A DNA stretch of 64,000 nucleotides from Ignavibacteriales bacterium (GTDB taxonomy: Bacteria; Bacteroidota; Ignavibacteria; UBA10030; UBA8401): positions 16,855 to 80,854 of the forward strand of contig JAPLFO010000149.1 in assembly GCA_026390635.1 (NCBI GenBank). Reading direction: 5' to 3'. The notes beneath the pieces are model-generated. The model was not told the origin of the DNA. It saw only the letters and a list, made by a program, of their open reading frames with translations, and did not search any database. The position numbers and the translations under genes were made by a program. This document shows, piece by piece, positions 44,901-53,351 of the stretch; the first letter of the stretch is position 1, and every line of letters starts with the position of its first letter.

Positions 44901-45379
44901 GATGTGAACGATACAATCGCAATAAATGGAAGATTGCTGCTTGCCTCGTGCAGTTCCTTCGCCGCTGCTTCGATCATTTCCGGAGAATACTCATACCGTG
45001 ATACGCTCTTGCCGGCACCGGAAAGCTCCAGCACATTGCGTAAGTGGTCTTTGATCTGGGGATACAAAATTCCGACGCGATCGGCAATGTCAAGCTCCGA
45101 CAGCGAATGCAGGAGCTTTTGGGATGCAAGGATTGGACGGAGAACGAACCATGCCGCTGAAGCCGAGCAAATAAGAATCCCGAGCAAGAGAAGCAGTGTT
45201 CTGCCTGTTGTTCCGTATGCAAACAGCGCCTCCACTGCAGACGAGAAAAGTGCAACAATGACGGCACAACCTGCACCGATAATTGCGCCGCTGCCGATTT
45301 GCTCTTTATAATGAAGATTTCGGGCGGCGGTCAGCTTCCTGCGAAATTCTGCTTCGTATTTTTCTATCCGGTTTGTCAT
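41951..45379 (-). CDS. DUF4175 family membrane protein with long Gln-rich coiled coil
   Basis: A 1142-residue protein. Two membrane helices near the N-terminus (about 30-52 and 61-80) and one near 165-185 are followed by about 350 residues of beta-rich periplasmic region (HDDYGISALRIAYRLI ... WNLAPLALVPEDVVEYRAEVFDND), the DUF4175 hallmark. From about residue 545 on there is a very long coiled coil rich in Gln, Lys, Glu and Met (for example QPPDWQQQQRATELARKYEDLQKKVDQ). The family is found in Bacteroidota and related phyla beside DUF4159 genes and MoxR/aerotolerance-type loci; its job is unknown. It starts 6 bases after the DUF4159 stop. Confidence 0.85.
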   Translation of the reverse strand: MTNRIEKYEAEFRRKLTAARNLHYKEQIGSGAIIGAGCAVIVALFSSAVEALFAYGTTGRTLLLLLGILICSASAAWFVLRPILASQKLLHSLSELDIADRVGILYPQIKDHLRNVLELSGAGKSVSRYEYSPEMIEAAAKELHEASSNLPFIAIVSFTSFKRNIRWCAALLVVAAILFGTSATGLGEAGRRILHCSTKFHHPYPFTIRVQPGNTEVVKGLPVSISADLVTANQSLSFRMPTSVRLRLQLEGVTVAEDVSLAADSTGRFVYAIPSAKQSFRYSVSAAEMQSDEYRIAVVDRPYVRSMKVVVTSPVYAHTPAISLDDNVGDVAALAGSRVHWTILSNKKLSSASVLCREGKKIPCTMNGTSVTAQAVFRQSTSYHIALTDVTGNTSINPIEYKIDITADEVPGVAITQPGRNVDITDATTLPMHFKLHDDYGISALRIAYRLIQSKYEKPQEQFTYVQIPIAPGGRSAAGMTGFDLESDHTWNLAPLALVPEDVVEYRAEVFDNDVVSGPKMGVSDTYILRLPSFEEVFADADKAQNSAVKNLNESLQQAEEFKKDVEKLAREMKKSQPPDWQQQQRATELARKYEDLQKKVDQVNRTVDEMAQQLQKNNVLSQETMQKYMELQQMMQQLDLKEFQEAMKRLQSSMQNFSPDQLKEAMQKVQFTEEAFRKSIERTLNLLKRIQVEQKVDEMVRRAEQLQEQQEALQKETAKADPQDKAKAKELAQKQRDINRDLQELQKHLSELRTKMEEFAKEMPMNELEKAEQAANDEEMEKSMEQSEQQLQAQQPQQAQESQQKASKKMQKMTQQMSRMQQQLLAKQIQETMAALRRAMKDLLQISQKEEALKNETQRSDPNSPRLREKAETQQDVQNDLRNVTNGLAELSQKSFIVTPEMGKSIGDALAHMNQAVMGLDQRNGGAAGQEQIGAMASLNQAAQLVQDAMQSMQQDGAGAGGGSLMQQLRRMTGQQQGINMQTQQMGSGMSQAQMQQAGRLAVQQDALRKSMEQLNKEAQSSNERSRILGDLQRIADEMREVVADMEQNNVNPNTLRQQEKILSRMLEAQSSLRERDFEQRRRSVSGKAPVRSSPATLSSTAETDKLRRDLIKALEEGYTKDYQELIRRYFEAVGAKEPSR

Positions 45380-45385
45380 TGGCTG

Positions 45386-46057
45386 CTACTGCGTCAGCGC
45401 CCACACAAGAATATTTGTTCCAAAGCGAAGAGCTTCCTCTCTTTTTTCATCCGGATCTTTATGCACCTCCGGATCGGCCCAACCGTCCGAAGGAGTCGAT
45501 TCGAAGGTATAGTACACCGCCAGGCGGCCTTTAAGGAAAATGCCGAAGCCCTGAGGCGGTTTGTTGTCGTGCTCATGCGTCTTGGGCGGGCCGTTTGGAA
45601 AATCAAATTTACAATGATACAGTCCGTGCGAATACGGAAGCTCCACGAGTTCTGCGTCGGGAAAGACACGCTTCATCTCCCGCCGGAAGGCTTTGTCCAT
45701 GCCATAATCGTCGTCTGCGTACAGAAAACCGCCGTTTTCAATATACTGTCGAAGTCGCCGGATTTCATAGTCTGAGAGGACAATGTTTCCATGCCCGGTC
45801 ATAAAGAGAAAGGGACAGGAAAAGAGATTATCACTGCCGAGTTCGGCAAACTCATACTTTGGATCGGCATCGATGCCGGCATATTGGCGCGCAAAGAGGA
45901 GCAGATTCACTTCTGCGGATGGATCATTGTACCAGTCACCACCGCCGGCGTATTTTAGCCGGGTAATCCTGAATTGCGAATCGATCCGCCTGGATTGGGC
46001 AGAAGCCAATCCGATCAGAAGTGCCGAAAGGAGTATAAAAAAAGGAAGGCGGCGCAC
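45386..46057 (-). CDS. DUF4159 domain-containing exported protein
   Basis: A 223-residue protein with GTG start and signal peptide (RRLPFFILLSALLIGLASAQ). It shows the DUF4159 pattern: RITRLKYAGGGDWYNDPSAEVNLL, FLFMTGHGNIVLSDYEIRRLRQYIENGGFLYADDD, MKRVFPDAELVELPYSHGLYH and a final YYTFESTPSDGWAD. The fold resembles glutamine-amidotransferase-like domains. The pairing with DUF4175 directly downstream is a known conserved neighbourhood. The MoxR and DUF58 partners common elsewhere are not in this window. Confidence 0.88.
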   Translation of the reverse strand: MRRLPFFILLSALLIGLASAQSRRIDSQFRITRLKYAGGGDWYNDPSAEVNLLLFARQYAGIDADPKYEFAELGSDNLFSCPFLFMTGHGNIVLSDYEIRRLRQYIENGGFLYADDDYGMDKAFRREMKRVFPDAELVELPYSHGLYHCKFDFPNGPPKTHEHDNKPPQGFGIFLKGRLAVYYTFESTPSDGWADPEVHKDPDEKREEALRFGTNILVWALTQ

Positions 46058-46087
46058 TGCAGTCCGTTACACTCGTGTATAAATGGA

Positions 46088-46125
46088 GCAGAGGATACAG
46101 AGAAAGATCGCTCTGTGTCCTCTGC
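46088..46125 (-). terminator. Hairpin between TM2 and DUF4159 genes
   Basis: GCAGAGGATACAGAG ... CTCTGTGTCCTCTGC pairs over 15 bases with one mismatch and an 8-base loop. There is no T-run on the minus strand, so it may act as an mRNA boundary rather than a strong terminator. Confidence 0.35.
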
Positions 46126-46184
46126 GCTATACTGTCCAGAACTGCAGATAATGTACTCTTTGGTGTGTGAAATTGCAACAGCAG

Positions 46185-46535
46185 CTACATCGACTTCACC
46201 ATGATGGCAACTTCCTGAGCAACTTTCCAATTGAATTCAAATGCCAGGCTCCTGTGATTGACCAGATCGATAATTGTTCCGATGCAGCAGAAGCCCCAGG
46301 TGAATAGATAGAGAATGCCCATGCCGATTTGCCGAACTAAAAACCGCTGCACACCGGCCGCGCCGACAAAAGCGATCAGCGTGACCAGCAACAGCGTCTG
46401 CGGTTCACGGCGGCGGGCACCGTAAATCATTGCAAACTGCTGAACCTGTGTTTCCGTCATATCTTTGGTCAGGTTCTGTATAAAGGTGAACTCGTCCCCT
46501 TCCAGTGTCGGCAGCATCGTTAGAATATTAGCCAT
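46185..46535 (-). CDS. TM2 domain-containing membrane protein
   Basis: A 116-residue protein with GGAG before its start. An N-terminal cytoplasmic stretch (about 45 residues) is followed by a TM2-like pair of helices: LLLVTLIAFVGAAGVQRFLVRQIGMGILYLFTWGFCCIGTIIDLV, with the G-x-x-R-F and the final D of the motif. TM2 proteins are widespread small membrane proteins of unknown biochemical role. A DUF2752 gene lies upstream on the same strand. Confidence 0.85.
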   Translation of the reverse strand: MANILTMLPTLEGDEFTFIQNLTKDMTETQVQQFAMIYGARRREPQTLLLVTLIAFVGAAGVQRFLVRQIGMGILYLFTWGFCCIGTIIDLVNHRSLAFEFNWKVAQEVAIMVKSM

Positions 46536-46619
46536 TTGAGCTCCTTGGTATGTGTGCGATTATTTTTGCGACTGCTTCTGTATCCGTTTCCGATAGAGAT
46601 GATATTCAAACAGTTTTGA

Positions 46620-46937
46620 CTACGAAATTTGGGTTCCTGCAGAATGTGTTTTCCAGAACCGGTAGAAGAGGGCAAGACTGCGCGCGCTGAGCACAACGAC
46701 AGCCGGAATACCGAGCCAATGAGTCGACCATGATTGTTGAACATTGCCATGCAAGAAGAACGTAATCGCGTGGCCGATGTTGCAGCCTGGACAGAAATTG
46801 AGACCGAGAGATTTCAGCGGACAGAGTGAGAAATGGCGGTCTGCATTGGGATCCGCGATTGCGAGAGCCGCCAGGGCCGTCACCCAGAAAGCTGCTTCCC
46901 ATGGAAAACGAAGCATTTTTTGCACTCCGGACTTCAT
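46620..46937 (-). CDS. DUF2752 family membrane protein
   Basis: About 105 residues from the ATG at 46937 (the track begins at an upstream GTG, 46970). It carries the DUF2752 signature CPLKSLGLNFCPGCNIGHAI, two Cys pairs between membrane helices, with helices at WEAAFWVTALAALAI and WLGIPAVVVLSARSLALF. DUF2752 proteins are often encoded next to TM2 genes, as here. The function is unknown; the cysteines could bind metal. Confidence 0.85.
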   Translation of the reverse strand: MKSGVQKMLRFPWEAAFWVTALAALAIADPNADRHFSLCPLKSLGLNFCPGCNIGHAITFFLHGNVQQSWSTHWLGIPAVVVLSARSLALFYRFWKTHSAGTQIS

Positions 46938-47049
46938 TTCATTCAAACCACGCTCTTGGAAAAAGCTCACTTACCAACCGCCGACAGAAGTATTAATGTA
47001 CGCAAATACTTCTTCTTGTTCCCAACCGTGTGCTTGCTTCGCCGCAACA

Positions 47050-47085
47050 GAAAGCCCTGCTGACGACCGCGTCTGCAGGGCTCTT
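47050..47085 (-). terminator. Terminator-like hairpin after ftsZ
   Basis: On the minus strand AGCCCTGC ... GCAGGGCT forms an 8-bp stem with a 14-base loop followed by TTCTG, 20 bases after the ftsZ stop. It is the likely end of the dcw transcript. Confidence 0.55.
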
Positions 47086-47104
47086 TGTCATCGTGCCGGA
47101 AGCA

Positions 47105-48283
47105 TTAGTCCATAATCTTCCGGAGGAATGCCGGACGATCAGTGTCGCTCCGATCAAAGCTGCCCTGCCGGATTTTTGCTTCTTCGGCAGCAACAGGCTC
47201 GGGCATGAACGATTTTCTTCGTTCAAATGCGGGTTGATTGTATTTACCAAGTTCTGTCGGACCGGTCGGGATATGATCGATCAAGCCGCGCACCGTTTTC
47301 ACCGGGGCTTTGGCCTGCTGCATGGCGTTACGATTGAATCCTGTTGCTATCACGGTCACCATCAACTCGTCGGTCATGCGATCGTCCACCACGGCACCGA
47401 GGATCACATTTGCATCGTCGCCGGCGGCTTCGTGAATAATGGAGGTTGCTTCATCGAGTTCATGCAGCGACATATTCTTGCCGCCGGTGACATTCACCAG
47501 TACACCTTGTGCACCCTTGATCGACACGCCTTCCAGCAGCGGGCTGGAGATTGCGGCATTCGCAGCTTCCGTGGCACGGTTCTCGCCTGTTGCATAGCCC
47601 GTGCCCATCAACGCATCACCCATTTCGCGCATGATGGTGCGGACATCGGCAAAATCGACGTTGATCAGTCCGGGAACGGTGATGATTTCCGATATGCCAC
47701 GCGTTGCATTGTGCAGCACGCGGTTGCAGATCTCGAAAGCTTCTTCCAGTGGCGTTGTCTTTTCGACGATCGACAAGAGCTTCTGATTGGGGATGACGAT
47801 CAGCGTATCGACCTGCTTCTTCATCTCCTCAATGCCAGTTTCTGCCAGCGACAAACGCTTCTTGCCTTCGCAGCTGAACGGCTTTGTTATGATGCCGACC
47901 ACCAAAGCGCCCATGCTCTTGGCGATGTTGGCAACGACTGGACCCGCACCGGTTCCAGTTCCGCCGCCCATGCCTGCTGTAATGAACACCATATCGCTGC
48001 CCTGCAATGCACGGGCGATTTCTTCACGATCCTCCTCTGCAGCTCGGTGTCCGATCGTTGGATCGGCTCCTGCACCCAGGCCGCGAGTCAGATTCTTCCC
48101 GATCTGGATCTTGTTGGTCGCGTTGCTGCGGTCCAACGCCTGCGTATCGGAATTAATGCAGATGAAATCAACGCCCGTCAAGCCTTTTTCGATCATGCTG
48201 TTGATGGCGTTGGATCCGCCGCCGCCGACACCCACAACGCGAATCTTCGCGCCGTTTTCCGCAGAATCGTCTAGAAAAATCAT
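47105..48283 (-). CDS. ftsZ: Cell division protein FtsZ
   Basis: A 392-residue tubulin homologue that forms the division ring. The start at 48283 follows AAAGGAG; the track ATG/GTG at 48343 is not supported. The GTP-binding motif [15 protein letters not shown] and [11 protein letters not shown] are present, as is the T7 loop region ([14 protein letters not shown]). A variable linker ends in the conserved partner-binding peptide [11 protein letters not shown], used to bind FtsA. It is the last gene of the dcw cluster, 41 bases after ftsA. Confidence 0.98.
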   Translation of the reverse strand: MIFLDDSAENGAKIRVVGVGGGGSNAINSMIEKGLTGVDFICINSDTQALDRSNATNKIQIGKNLTRGLGAGADPTIGHRAAEEDREEIARALQGSDMVFITAGMGGGTGTGAGPVVANIAKSMGALVVGIITKPFSCEGKKRLSLAETGIEEMKKQVDTLIVIPNQKLLSIVEKTTPLEEAFEICNRVLHNATRGISEIITVPGLINVDFADVRTIMREMGDALMGTGYATGENRATEAANAAISSPLLEGVSIKGAQGVLVNVTGGKNMSLHELDEATSIIHEAAGDDANVILGAVVDDRMTDELMVTVIATGFNRNAMQQAKAPVKTVRGLIDHIPTGPTELGKYNQPAFERRKSFMPEPVAAEEAKIRQGSFDRSDTDRPAFLRKIMD

Positions 48284-48324
48284 TGTAACTCCTTTGATTG
48301 GTGAGTGATGCTGAGATAATTTTT

Positions 48325-49563
48325 TTACAATTCGTCGAACCAATGAACCATTCTGCCAATTATCGTTTTCAATTTGCCGTCCATTTTTGGCGGCCGGATG
48401 GAATCCACATGCGGTTGCTCACGATGTTTGATCGCATGCATCACCAATCCGACTCCTGTTGCATACATCGGATTCTCGATCTCTTTCACAAACCCGCCAT
48501 GAAATCCCTTCGGAATGCCGATCGCGACAGGCATGCCGAGTACTTCGCGCGCCAGATCGGCCGTTCCTTTAATCAACGATCCGCCTCCGGTCAACACAAC
48601 ACCGGCGGCGAGATGTTTTTGATAGCCTGAACGGTTGATTTCGAGTGCAACAATCTCCAAGATCTCTTCCATCCGCGGCTGGATGATCTGGCAAAGGCTT
48701 CTCGTATCTATTTCCACCGGCGGACGCGCGCCGATTCCGGGCACTGTGATCGGTGCATTGTCGATCACCCCCGGCATATAGGCGTGGCCATACGTCACCT
48801 TGAGATACTCCGCCTGTTCCGTCAGCACACCGAGTCCACGGCGAATGTCATCCGTCACAGAGCGTCCGGCAATGCCGATCACCGCTGTGTGGCGGATCGT
48901 ACGATCTTCAAAAACGGCGAGATCCGTGGTGCCGCCGCCGATATCGATCAGTGCAACACCCACTTCTTTCTCTTCTTTGTCTAGAACCGCTTCACTCGAA
49001 GCAATCGGCTCCAGGACGATGTCGCTGACGCTGACGCCGGAACGCTGGACACATTTGATGATGTTCTGCGCCGCAGAGACAAGTCCGGTGATGATGTGGA
49101 CATTGGCTTCCATGCGAACGCCGGACATTCCGACCGGATCGGTCACCCCATCCTGGCCGTCGACGATGAAAGCCTGTGGAATGACATGAATGATCTTGCG
49201 ATCTGACGGCAGTGCGATTTTTTTTGTGTCCTCGATCAGCCGGTTGACGTCCGCCTGCGTGATCTCCTGTTCCGCACCGGAAATGGCTACCACACCGCGG
49301 CTTTGAAAGCTCTGCACGTGATCGCCGGCAATGCCCGCCACCACCGACGCAATTTTTGTGCCCGACTGCGCCTCGGCATCCGCAACAGCTGCACGAATCG
49401 ATGCAATCGTCCGGTCGATGTGCGTAATCACTCCACGTGTCAATCCATCCGACTTGCTCTTTCCGATGCCGAGAATATTGATTTCCTGATTCGGTCCGAG
49501 GGACGCAACGATCGCACACACCTTGGTTGTACCGATATCAAGACCGACATAAATATTATCCAT
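48325..49563 (-). CDS. ftsA: Cell division protein FtsA
   Basis: A 412-residue actin-like protein that tethers FtsZ to the membrane. The start at 49563 ([20 protein letters not shown]) follows GGGATAAC; the track start adds 13 residues. Phosphate loops GLDIGTTK and [15 protein letters not shown] and the adenosine motif [11 protein letters not shown] are visible. The C-terminal amphipathic helix [15 protein letters not shown] is the membrane anchor. It directly follows ftsQ in the standard dcw order. Confidence 0.97.
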   Translation of the reverse strand: MDNIYVGLDIGTTKVCAIVASLGPNQEINILGIGKSKSDGLTRGVITHIDRTIASIRAAVADAEAQSGTKIASVVAGIAGDHVQSFQSRGVVAISGAEQEITQADVNRLIEDTKKIALPSDRKIIHVIPQAFIVDGQDGVTDPVGMSGVRMEANVHIITGLVSAAQNIIKCVQRSGVSVSDIVLEPIASSEAVLDKEEKEVGVALIDIGGGTTDLAVFEDRTIRHTAVIGIAGRSVTDDIRRGLGVLTEQAEYLKVTYGHAYMPGVIDNAPITVPGIGARPPVEIDTRSLCQIIQPRMEEILEIVALEINRSGYQKHLAAGVVLTGGGSLIKGTADLAREVLGMPVAIGIPKGFHGGFVKEIENPMYATGVGLVMHAIKHREQPHVDSIRPPKMDGKLKTIIGRMVHWFDEL

Positions 49564-49564
49564 G

Positions 49565-50380
49565 TTATCCCTTTTTTTCTGATTGCGATAGATCCTGTCC
49601 ACGCACCACGATCACCTGATCGCGAAAACGCAGATCGATCGCTTTAATATGCTGCATCCCTTCGTGCGCTACAACGGTCTTCCAAAATCCGTCAAGCTTT
49701 ACAATTTTTTCCGCCAGCACATCGTTGCCGACATGAATGGCGATGCCGCCGTCCACGGTGTACAGTATGATGTCGGCGCTGTTGCGCATATCCACTTCCG
49801 ATATCTGTTGAGGCACATCACCGGCAGTCCTGCGGCTGAGGCGAAGCAGTTCAAGTGCCGTCGCCAGTGATGCGTTCTTGACGCAAATGCCCAGCGAATC
49901 GCTCACCGACGGCGCAATACCGGAAATGACCGGAATATCAAAGATCATGCGACCCGGAGCATGCGGCAACAGACAACTCTCATCGTCCACCATGAGCAGA
50001 TCCGTCGGTTGCTCGGAAGCGACATAAGCCACCGGCACTCGTTCCATCACCGTTACATGTATCGCCAATGGCGGATTGCGCCGGACAATCGCTCGTTTGA
50101 CGAACTTGTTCGATTCCACGGACTGCACCACTGATGCAAGATCAACCGAGTACATTTTTGCACCGGAGGGAATATTTGCCAGCGCAAGAATTTCGTCCTG
50201 CGATAGTATCAATTGTCCGTCCACAAGCACTTGCGGAACCGTCAGTTGTTCCTTCCAGCGCATCGATCCGTACCACGAGACGACGAGAAGGAGCAGCAAT
50301 CCGCTGAGAATCCAATAGACTGATTTTCCACGCAGCGGCGCGTCTTTGCGATCGTCTGATATTTTGGGGTCTTCGCTCAT
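49565..50380 (-). CDS. ftsQ: Cell division protein FtsQ/DivIB
   Basis: A 271-residue bitopic protein. A charged cytoplasmic N-terminus, one helix (SVYWILSGLLLLLVVSWYG) and a POTRA domain are visible (VPQVLVDGQLILSQDEILALANI, VKRAIVRRNPPLAIHVTVMERVPVAYV). The beta domain follows (PVISGIAPSVSDSLG ...). It recruits FtsL/FtsB-type partners to the septum. It overlaps the murC stop by 4 bases (ATGA), and the ftsA start is 1 base beyond its stop, so it is tightly coupled. Confidence 0.93.
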   Translation of the reverse strand: MSEDPKISDDRKDAPLRGKSVYWILSGLLLLLVVSWYGSMRWKEQLTVPQVLVDGQLILSQDEILALANIPSGAKMYSVDLASVVQSVESNKFVKRAIVRRNPPLAIHVTVMERVPVAYVASEQPTDLLMVDDESCLLPHAPGRMIFDIPVISGIAPSVSDSLGICVKNASLATALELLRLSRRTAGDVPQQISEVDMRNSADIILYTVDGGIAIHVGNDVLAEKIVKLDGFWKTVVAHEGMQHIKAIDLRFRDQVIVVRGQDLSQSEKKG

Positions 50381-51756
50381 GCCTTCAATAGAGATAGATA
50401 TTCTTCGCCAAACTTCCAGATATCACCGGCACCCATGGTGATGACAATATCGCCCGGCTTTGTTATTGATTTCAGAAATGCAGGAAGTTCCTTTTTATTC
50501 TGTACATAATGCACTTCCTTGTGCCCGTACTGTTTGGCCGCATTGGTGATAAGCTCACCTGTGACGCCCTGAATGGGTTCCTCGCGTGCAGGATACACAT
50601 CTGTCACTACCAAGACGTCTGCGAGCAGAAACGCCTTTCCAAATTCTTCATAGAAATCTCGTGTACGCGAAAATAGGTGCGGCTGGAACGCACAGACAAC
50701 TCTGCGGCGCCATCCTGCCTTCACTCCGGAAAGCGTCGCCTTGCATTCCGTCGGATGGTGCGCATAGTCGTCGTACACGGCAATGCCGGCGGCTTCACCT
50801 TTCTTTTCCCAGCGCCGGTAAACACCCGTAAAGCGCTCGATGCCGGCCTTCACTTGCTCGAATGGAACACCGAGCTGCAGTCCGACGGCGATTGCCGCCA
50901 GCGCGTTTTGCACGTTGTGATTTCCGGGAATCTGCACTGTCACCGTTCCCAATTCGTCCTGACCATGTACAACGGCGAAAGTGGAGATATTTTCCTTGTG
51001 ATAAATATCGACAGCCTGCACATCTGCCTGCGGTGTCAGTCCGTAGGTGATCAATTTCTTTTTTCGAAGCTGCGGCATGATGTCCTGCAGTGCCGGCTCA
51101 TCGAGACACAGTACGATAAATCCGTAAAATGGTACTTTGTTCGCAAATTGAATGAACGCCCCCTTGATATCTTCCAGATCCCGGTAGCAGTCGAGATGAT
51201 CTGTCTCCAGCGTCGTCAGCACTGCGACGGTGGGCGTGATGGACAGGAACGAGCGGTCAAACTCATCGGCTTCAACGACGATGAAATCGCCTTTTCCGAG
51301 ACGCGCATTCGTTCCACCGAGACCGCTCAGTTTTCCTCCCACAATCACCGTGGGATCAAGGCCGCCTTCCATTAGCACGAGGCTGACCATGGATGTCGTC
51401 GTTGTTTTTCCGTGTGTGCCGGCAATCCCGATGCCGTATTTCAATCGCATTACCTCGGCAAGCATTTCTGCCCGGCGCACGATCGGAATCTTGCGCCGCT
51501 GTGCTTCGATGACCTCCGGATTCTCGGACGCAACGGCAGATGAGTACACCACGGTGTCCACATCGTCCGCGATGTTCTCCGCGCGGTGTCCTTCGTAAAT
51601 GGCGGCACCCAGAGATTTTAAGCGCTCCGTGACTTCACTCAGTGCACGGTCGGATCCGCTGACGGTAAATCCCTGATCCAGGAGGATCTCGGCGATTCCA
51701 CTCATGCCAATACCGCCGATTCCGACAAAATGAATTTTCTTTATTGAACTGAACAT
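50377..51756 (-). CDS. murC: UDP-N-acetylmuramate--L-alanine ligase MurC
   Basis: A 459-residue Mur ligase adding L-Ala to UDP-MurNAc in the cytoplasm. The N-terminal FVGIGGIGMSGIAEIL binds the UDP-sugar, GIAGTHGKTTTTSM is the ATP loop, and DEFDRSFLSITPTVAVLTTLETDHLDCY and DYAHHPTECKATL are typical. The DYAHHP block is characteristic of MurC. AGGATATC precedes the start. In most dcw clusters murC follows murG directly; here a small membrane-protein gene sits between them. Confidence 0.97.
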   Translation of the reverse strand: MFSSIKKIHFVGIGGIGMSGIAEILLDQGFTVSGSDRALSEVTERLKSLGAAIYEGHRAENIADDVDTVVYSSAVASENPEVIEAQRRKIPIVRRAEMLAEVMRLKYGIGIAGTHGKTTTTSMVSLVLMEGGLDPTVIVGGKLSGLGGTNARLGKGDFIVVEADEFDRSFLSITPTVAVLTTLETDHLDCYRDLEDIKGAFIQFANKVPFYGFIVLCLDEPALQDIMPQLRKKKLITYGLTPQADVQAVDIYHKENISTFAVVHGQDELGTVTVQIPGNHNVQNALAAIAVGLQLGVPFEQVKAGIERFTGVYRRWEKKGEAAGIAVYDDYAHHPTECKATLSGVKAGWRRRVVCAFQPHLFSRTRDFYEEFGKAFLLADVLVVTDVYPAREEPIQGVTGELITNAAKQYGHKEVHYVQNKKELPAFLKSITKPGDIVITMGAGDIWKFGEEYLSLLKA

Positions 51757-51762
51757 GATATC

Positions 51763-52257
51763 CTACCGTACTTTCCGTCGCATGGAAAAGGCACGCCGCT
51801 CTCCTTTGGGGATATGGACGGCGACTTTTTCTATGGCAGCAACCAATTCCTTTCCCCGTTCATACCGGCCGACCCGGATGCGATACAGCCGGTGGCGTCC
51901 CTTCACTTTGAAAACGATCACCTGAAAGATTCCCGATGTCTGCACACGCCGCTCGCGGCCGATATGCAACCATTCGATCGACTTCAATGAAATGGCGTGC
52001 GAGCCGAAGCGGTGATGAAAAATTAGACCGGTCTCGTTGACAATGAGTTTTCTGCCGCGCACGCGATTCAACACCAGCATCGCCAGCGCGATGACGATGA
52101 AGAACATCATGATGAGCAGAATCGGATCTGAGAAGACAAGGAAAAATTGTGTTTCCACGACACTGCCTTTGACCGCCGCGTACAGCACAAATGTCACCAG
52201 ATACATCACCGTCTGCTGATAGTAGAAATCAAGTTTATATTTAAATTCAGCGTCCAT
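51763..52257 (-). CDS. PH-like small membrane protein inserted between murG and murC
   Basis: A 164-residue protein from the ATG at 52257 (the track uses a TTG at 52284). Two helices (TVMYLVTFVLYAAVKGSV and ILLIMMFFIVIALAMLVL) are followed by a beta-rich cytoplasmic domain (GRKLIVNETGLIFHHRFGSHAISLKSIEWLHI, then QVIVFKVKGRHRLYRIRVGRYERGKELVAAIEKV), a layout like bacterial PH-type domains. Its start overlaps the murG stop by 11 bases, and murC starts 6 bases after its stop, so it is embedded in the division operon. No known dcw family was recognised. Confidence 0.75.
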   Translation of the reverse strand: MDAEFKYKLDFYYQQTVMYLVTFVLYAAVKGSVVETQFFLVFSDPILLIMMFFIVIALAMLVLNRVRGRKLIVNETGLIFHHRFGSHAISLKSIEWLHIGRERRVQTSGIFQVIVFKVKGRHRLYRIRVGRYERGKELVAAIEKVAVHIPKGERRAFSMRRKVR

Positions 52258-53350
52258 AGGCCAAGCCCAGTGCTCTTGTTGCAATTTCGATTCCTGCCGC
52301 CGGCCTGCCCAGTGCGAGGCATTTCCGGCTCATTATTTTCAGTGTATCGGAATCGTTTAAAAGTCTGCAAATCGCTGCAATTCCATTTTCGGCAAAATCC
52401 TTATCCGTGACCAATAGCGCTCCCCCGGCATCCCGCAGCGCGCAGGCATTGAGCGTCTGATGATCGGCAGCTGCATGCGGATACGGAACAAGAATTGCCG
52501 GTTTTCCGAGCCGTGTCAGTTCGGCGAGGCTTGTGGCTCCGGATCGGCAAACAACCAGGTCGGCCGCCGCATACGCCTGCGGCATATTGTCGACAAACCT
52601 CTTCACGACCACTCCATTACACGCTAACGCTTCATACGCCGCGGGTGCTTGCACACCGATTTGCCAGAGGACTTGAATCCCATTGGCACGGAGCAATTCC
52701 AGGTTCTTCGCAATCACTCTATTGAGAGATTTGGCTCCCAGACTGCCGCCGAACACGAAGACCGTTTTTTTTCCCGATTCGAGGCCGAAAGCTTTTAGTC
52801 CGGATTCGCGGTCTCCATAGACCAGCTCGTCGCGTGTCGGATTTCCGATCAGCACTGCGCGCCTACCCTTCTTCTTCAGATAGCCGCGTGTTGCATTGAA
52901 TGTGATTAGCAGCTCAGTCACTAGGGACGCCAGCATACGCGTTGTCGCTCCCGGATAGCTGTTGCTTTCATGAATCATGGTTGGCACCCTGAGCATTGAG
53001 GCCACAAACAACACCGGTCCGCACACATATCCGCCGGTTCCGATGACCACCTGCGGCTTGATCCTCATAATCAAGCGGAGCGATTGCCACAGGGACACGA
53101 TCACTTTCACCGGAAAAAGAAGGTTCGATACCGTCAACCGCCGGTGCAGTCCGCTGATCCAGATCGGCGCAAACTCATAGCCCTTCTGCGGTACGACGCG
53201 CGCCTCTATTTTGTCCTTCGTGCCTGCAAAGACGATGCGAAGATCCGGCTGCAGTTTCTTCATTTCGTCCGCAATCGCGATGGCGGGAAAAAGATGACCG
53301 CCGGTCCCGCCGCCGGCAAAAAGCACGCTTACCGTTTGTGCGGCTGCCAT
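52247..53350 (-). CDS. murG: Lipid II synthase MurG (GlcNAc transferase)
   Basis: A 367-residue glycosyltransferase on the inner membrane face that adds GlcNAc to lipid I. The start at 53350 is preferred over GTG 53362 because GGGAG is better spaced. The N-terminal glycine-rich loop FAGGGTGGHLFPAIAIADEM and second loop GTGGYVCGPV are present. The C-terminal donor-site motifs are VVCRSGATSLAELTRLGKPAILVPYPHAAADHQTLNA. ftsW ends 1 base before it. Confidence 0.97.
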   Translation of the reverse strand: MAAAQTVSVLFAGGGTGGHLFPAIAIADEMKKLQPDLRIVFAGTKDKIEARVVPQKGYEFAPIWISGLHRRLTVSNLLFPVKVIVSLWQSLRLIMRIKPQVVIGTGGYVCGPVLFVASMLRVPTMIHESNSYPGATTRMLASLVTELLITFNATRGYLKKKGRRAVLIGNPTRDELVYGDRESGLKAFGLESGKKTVFVFGGSLGAKSLNRVIAKNLELLRANGIQVLWQIGVQAPAAYEALACNGVVVKRFVDNMPQAYAAADLVVCRSGATSLAELTRLGKPAILVPYPHAAADHQTLNACALRDAGGALLVTDKDFAENGIAAICRLLNDSDTLKIMSRKCLALGRPAAGIEIATRALGLAYGR

Positions 53351-53351
53351 A

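Noticed and set aside
47030-48274. 414-codon plus-strand ORF
   Set aside because: Antisense of ftsZ; the FtsZ motifs are unambiguous.
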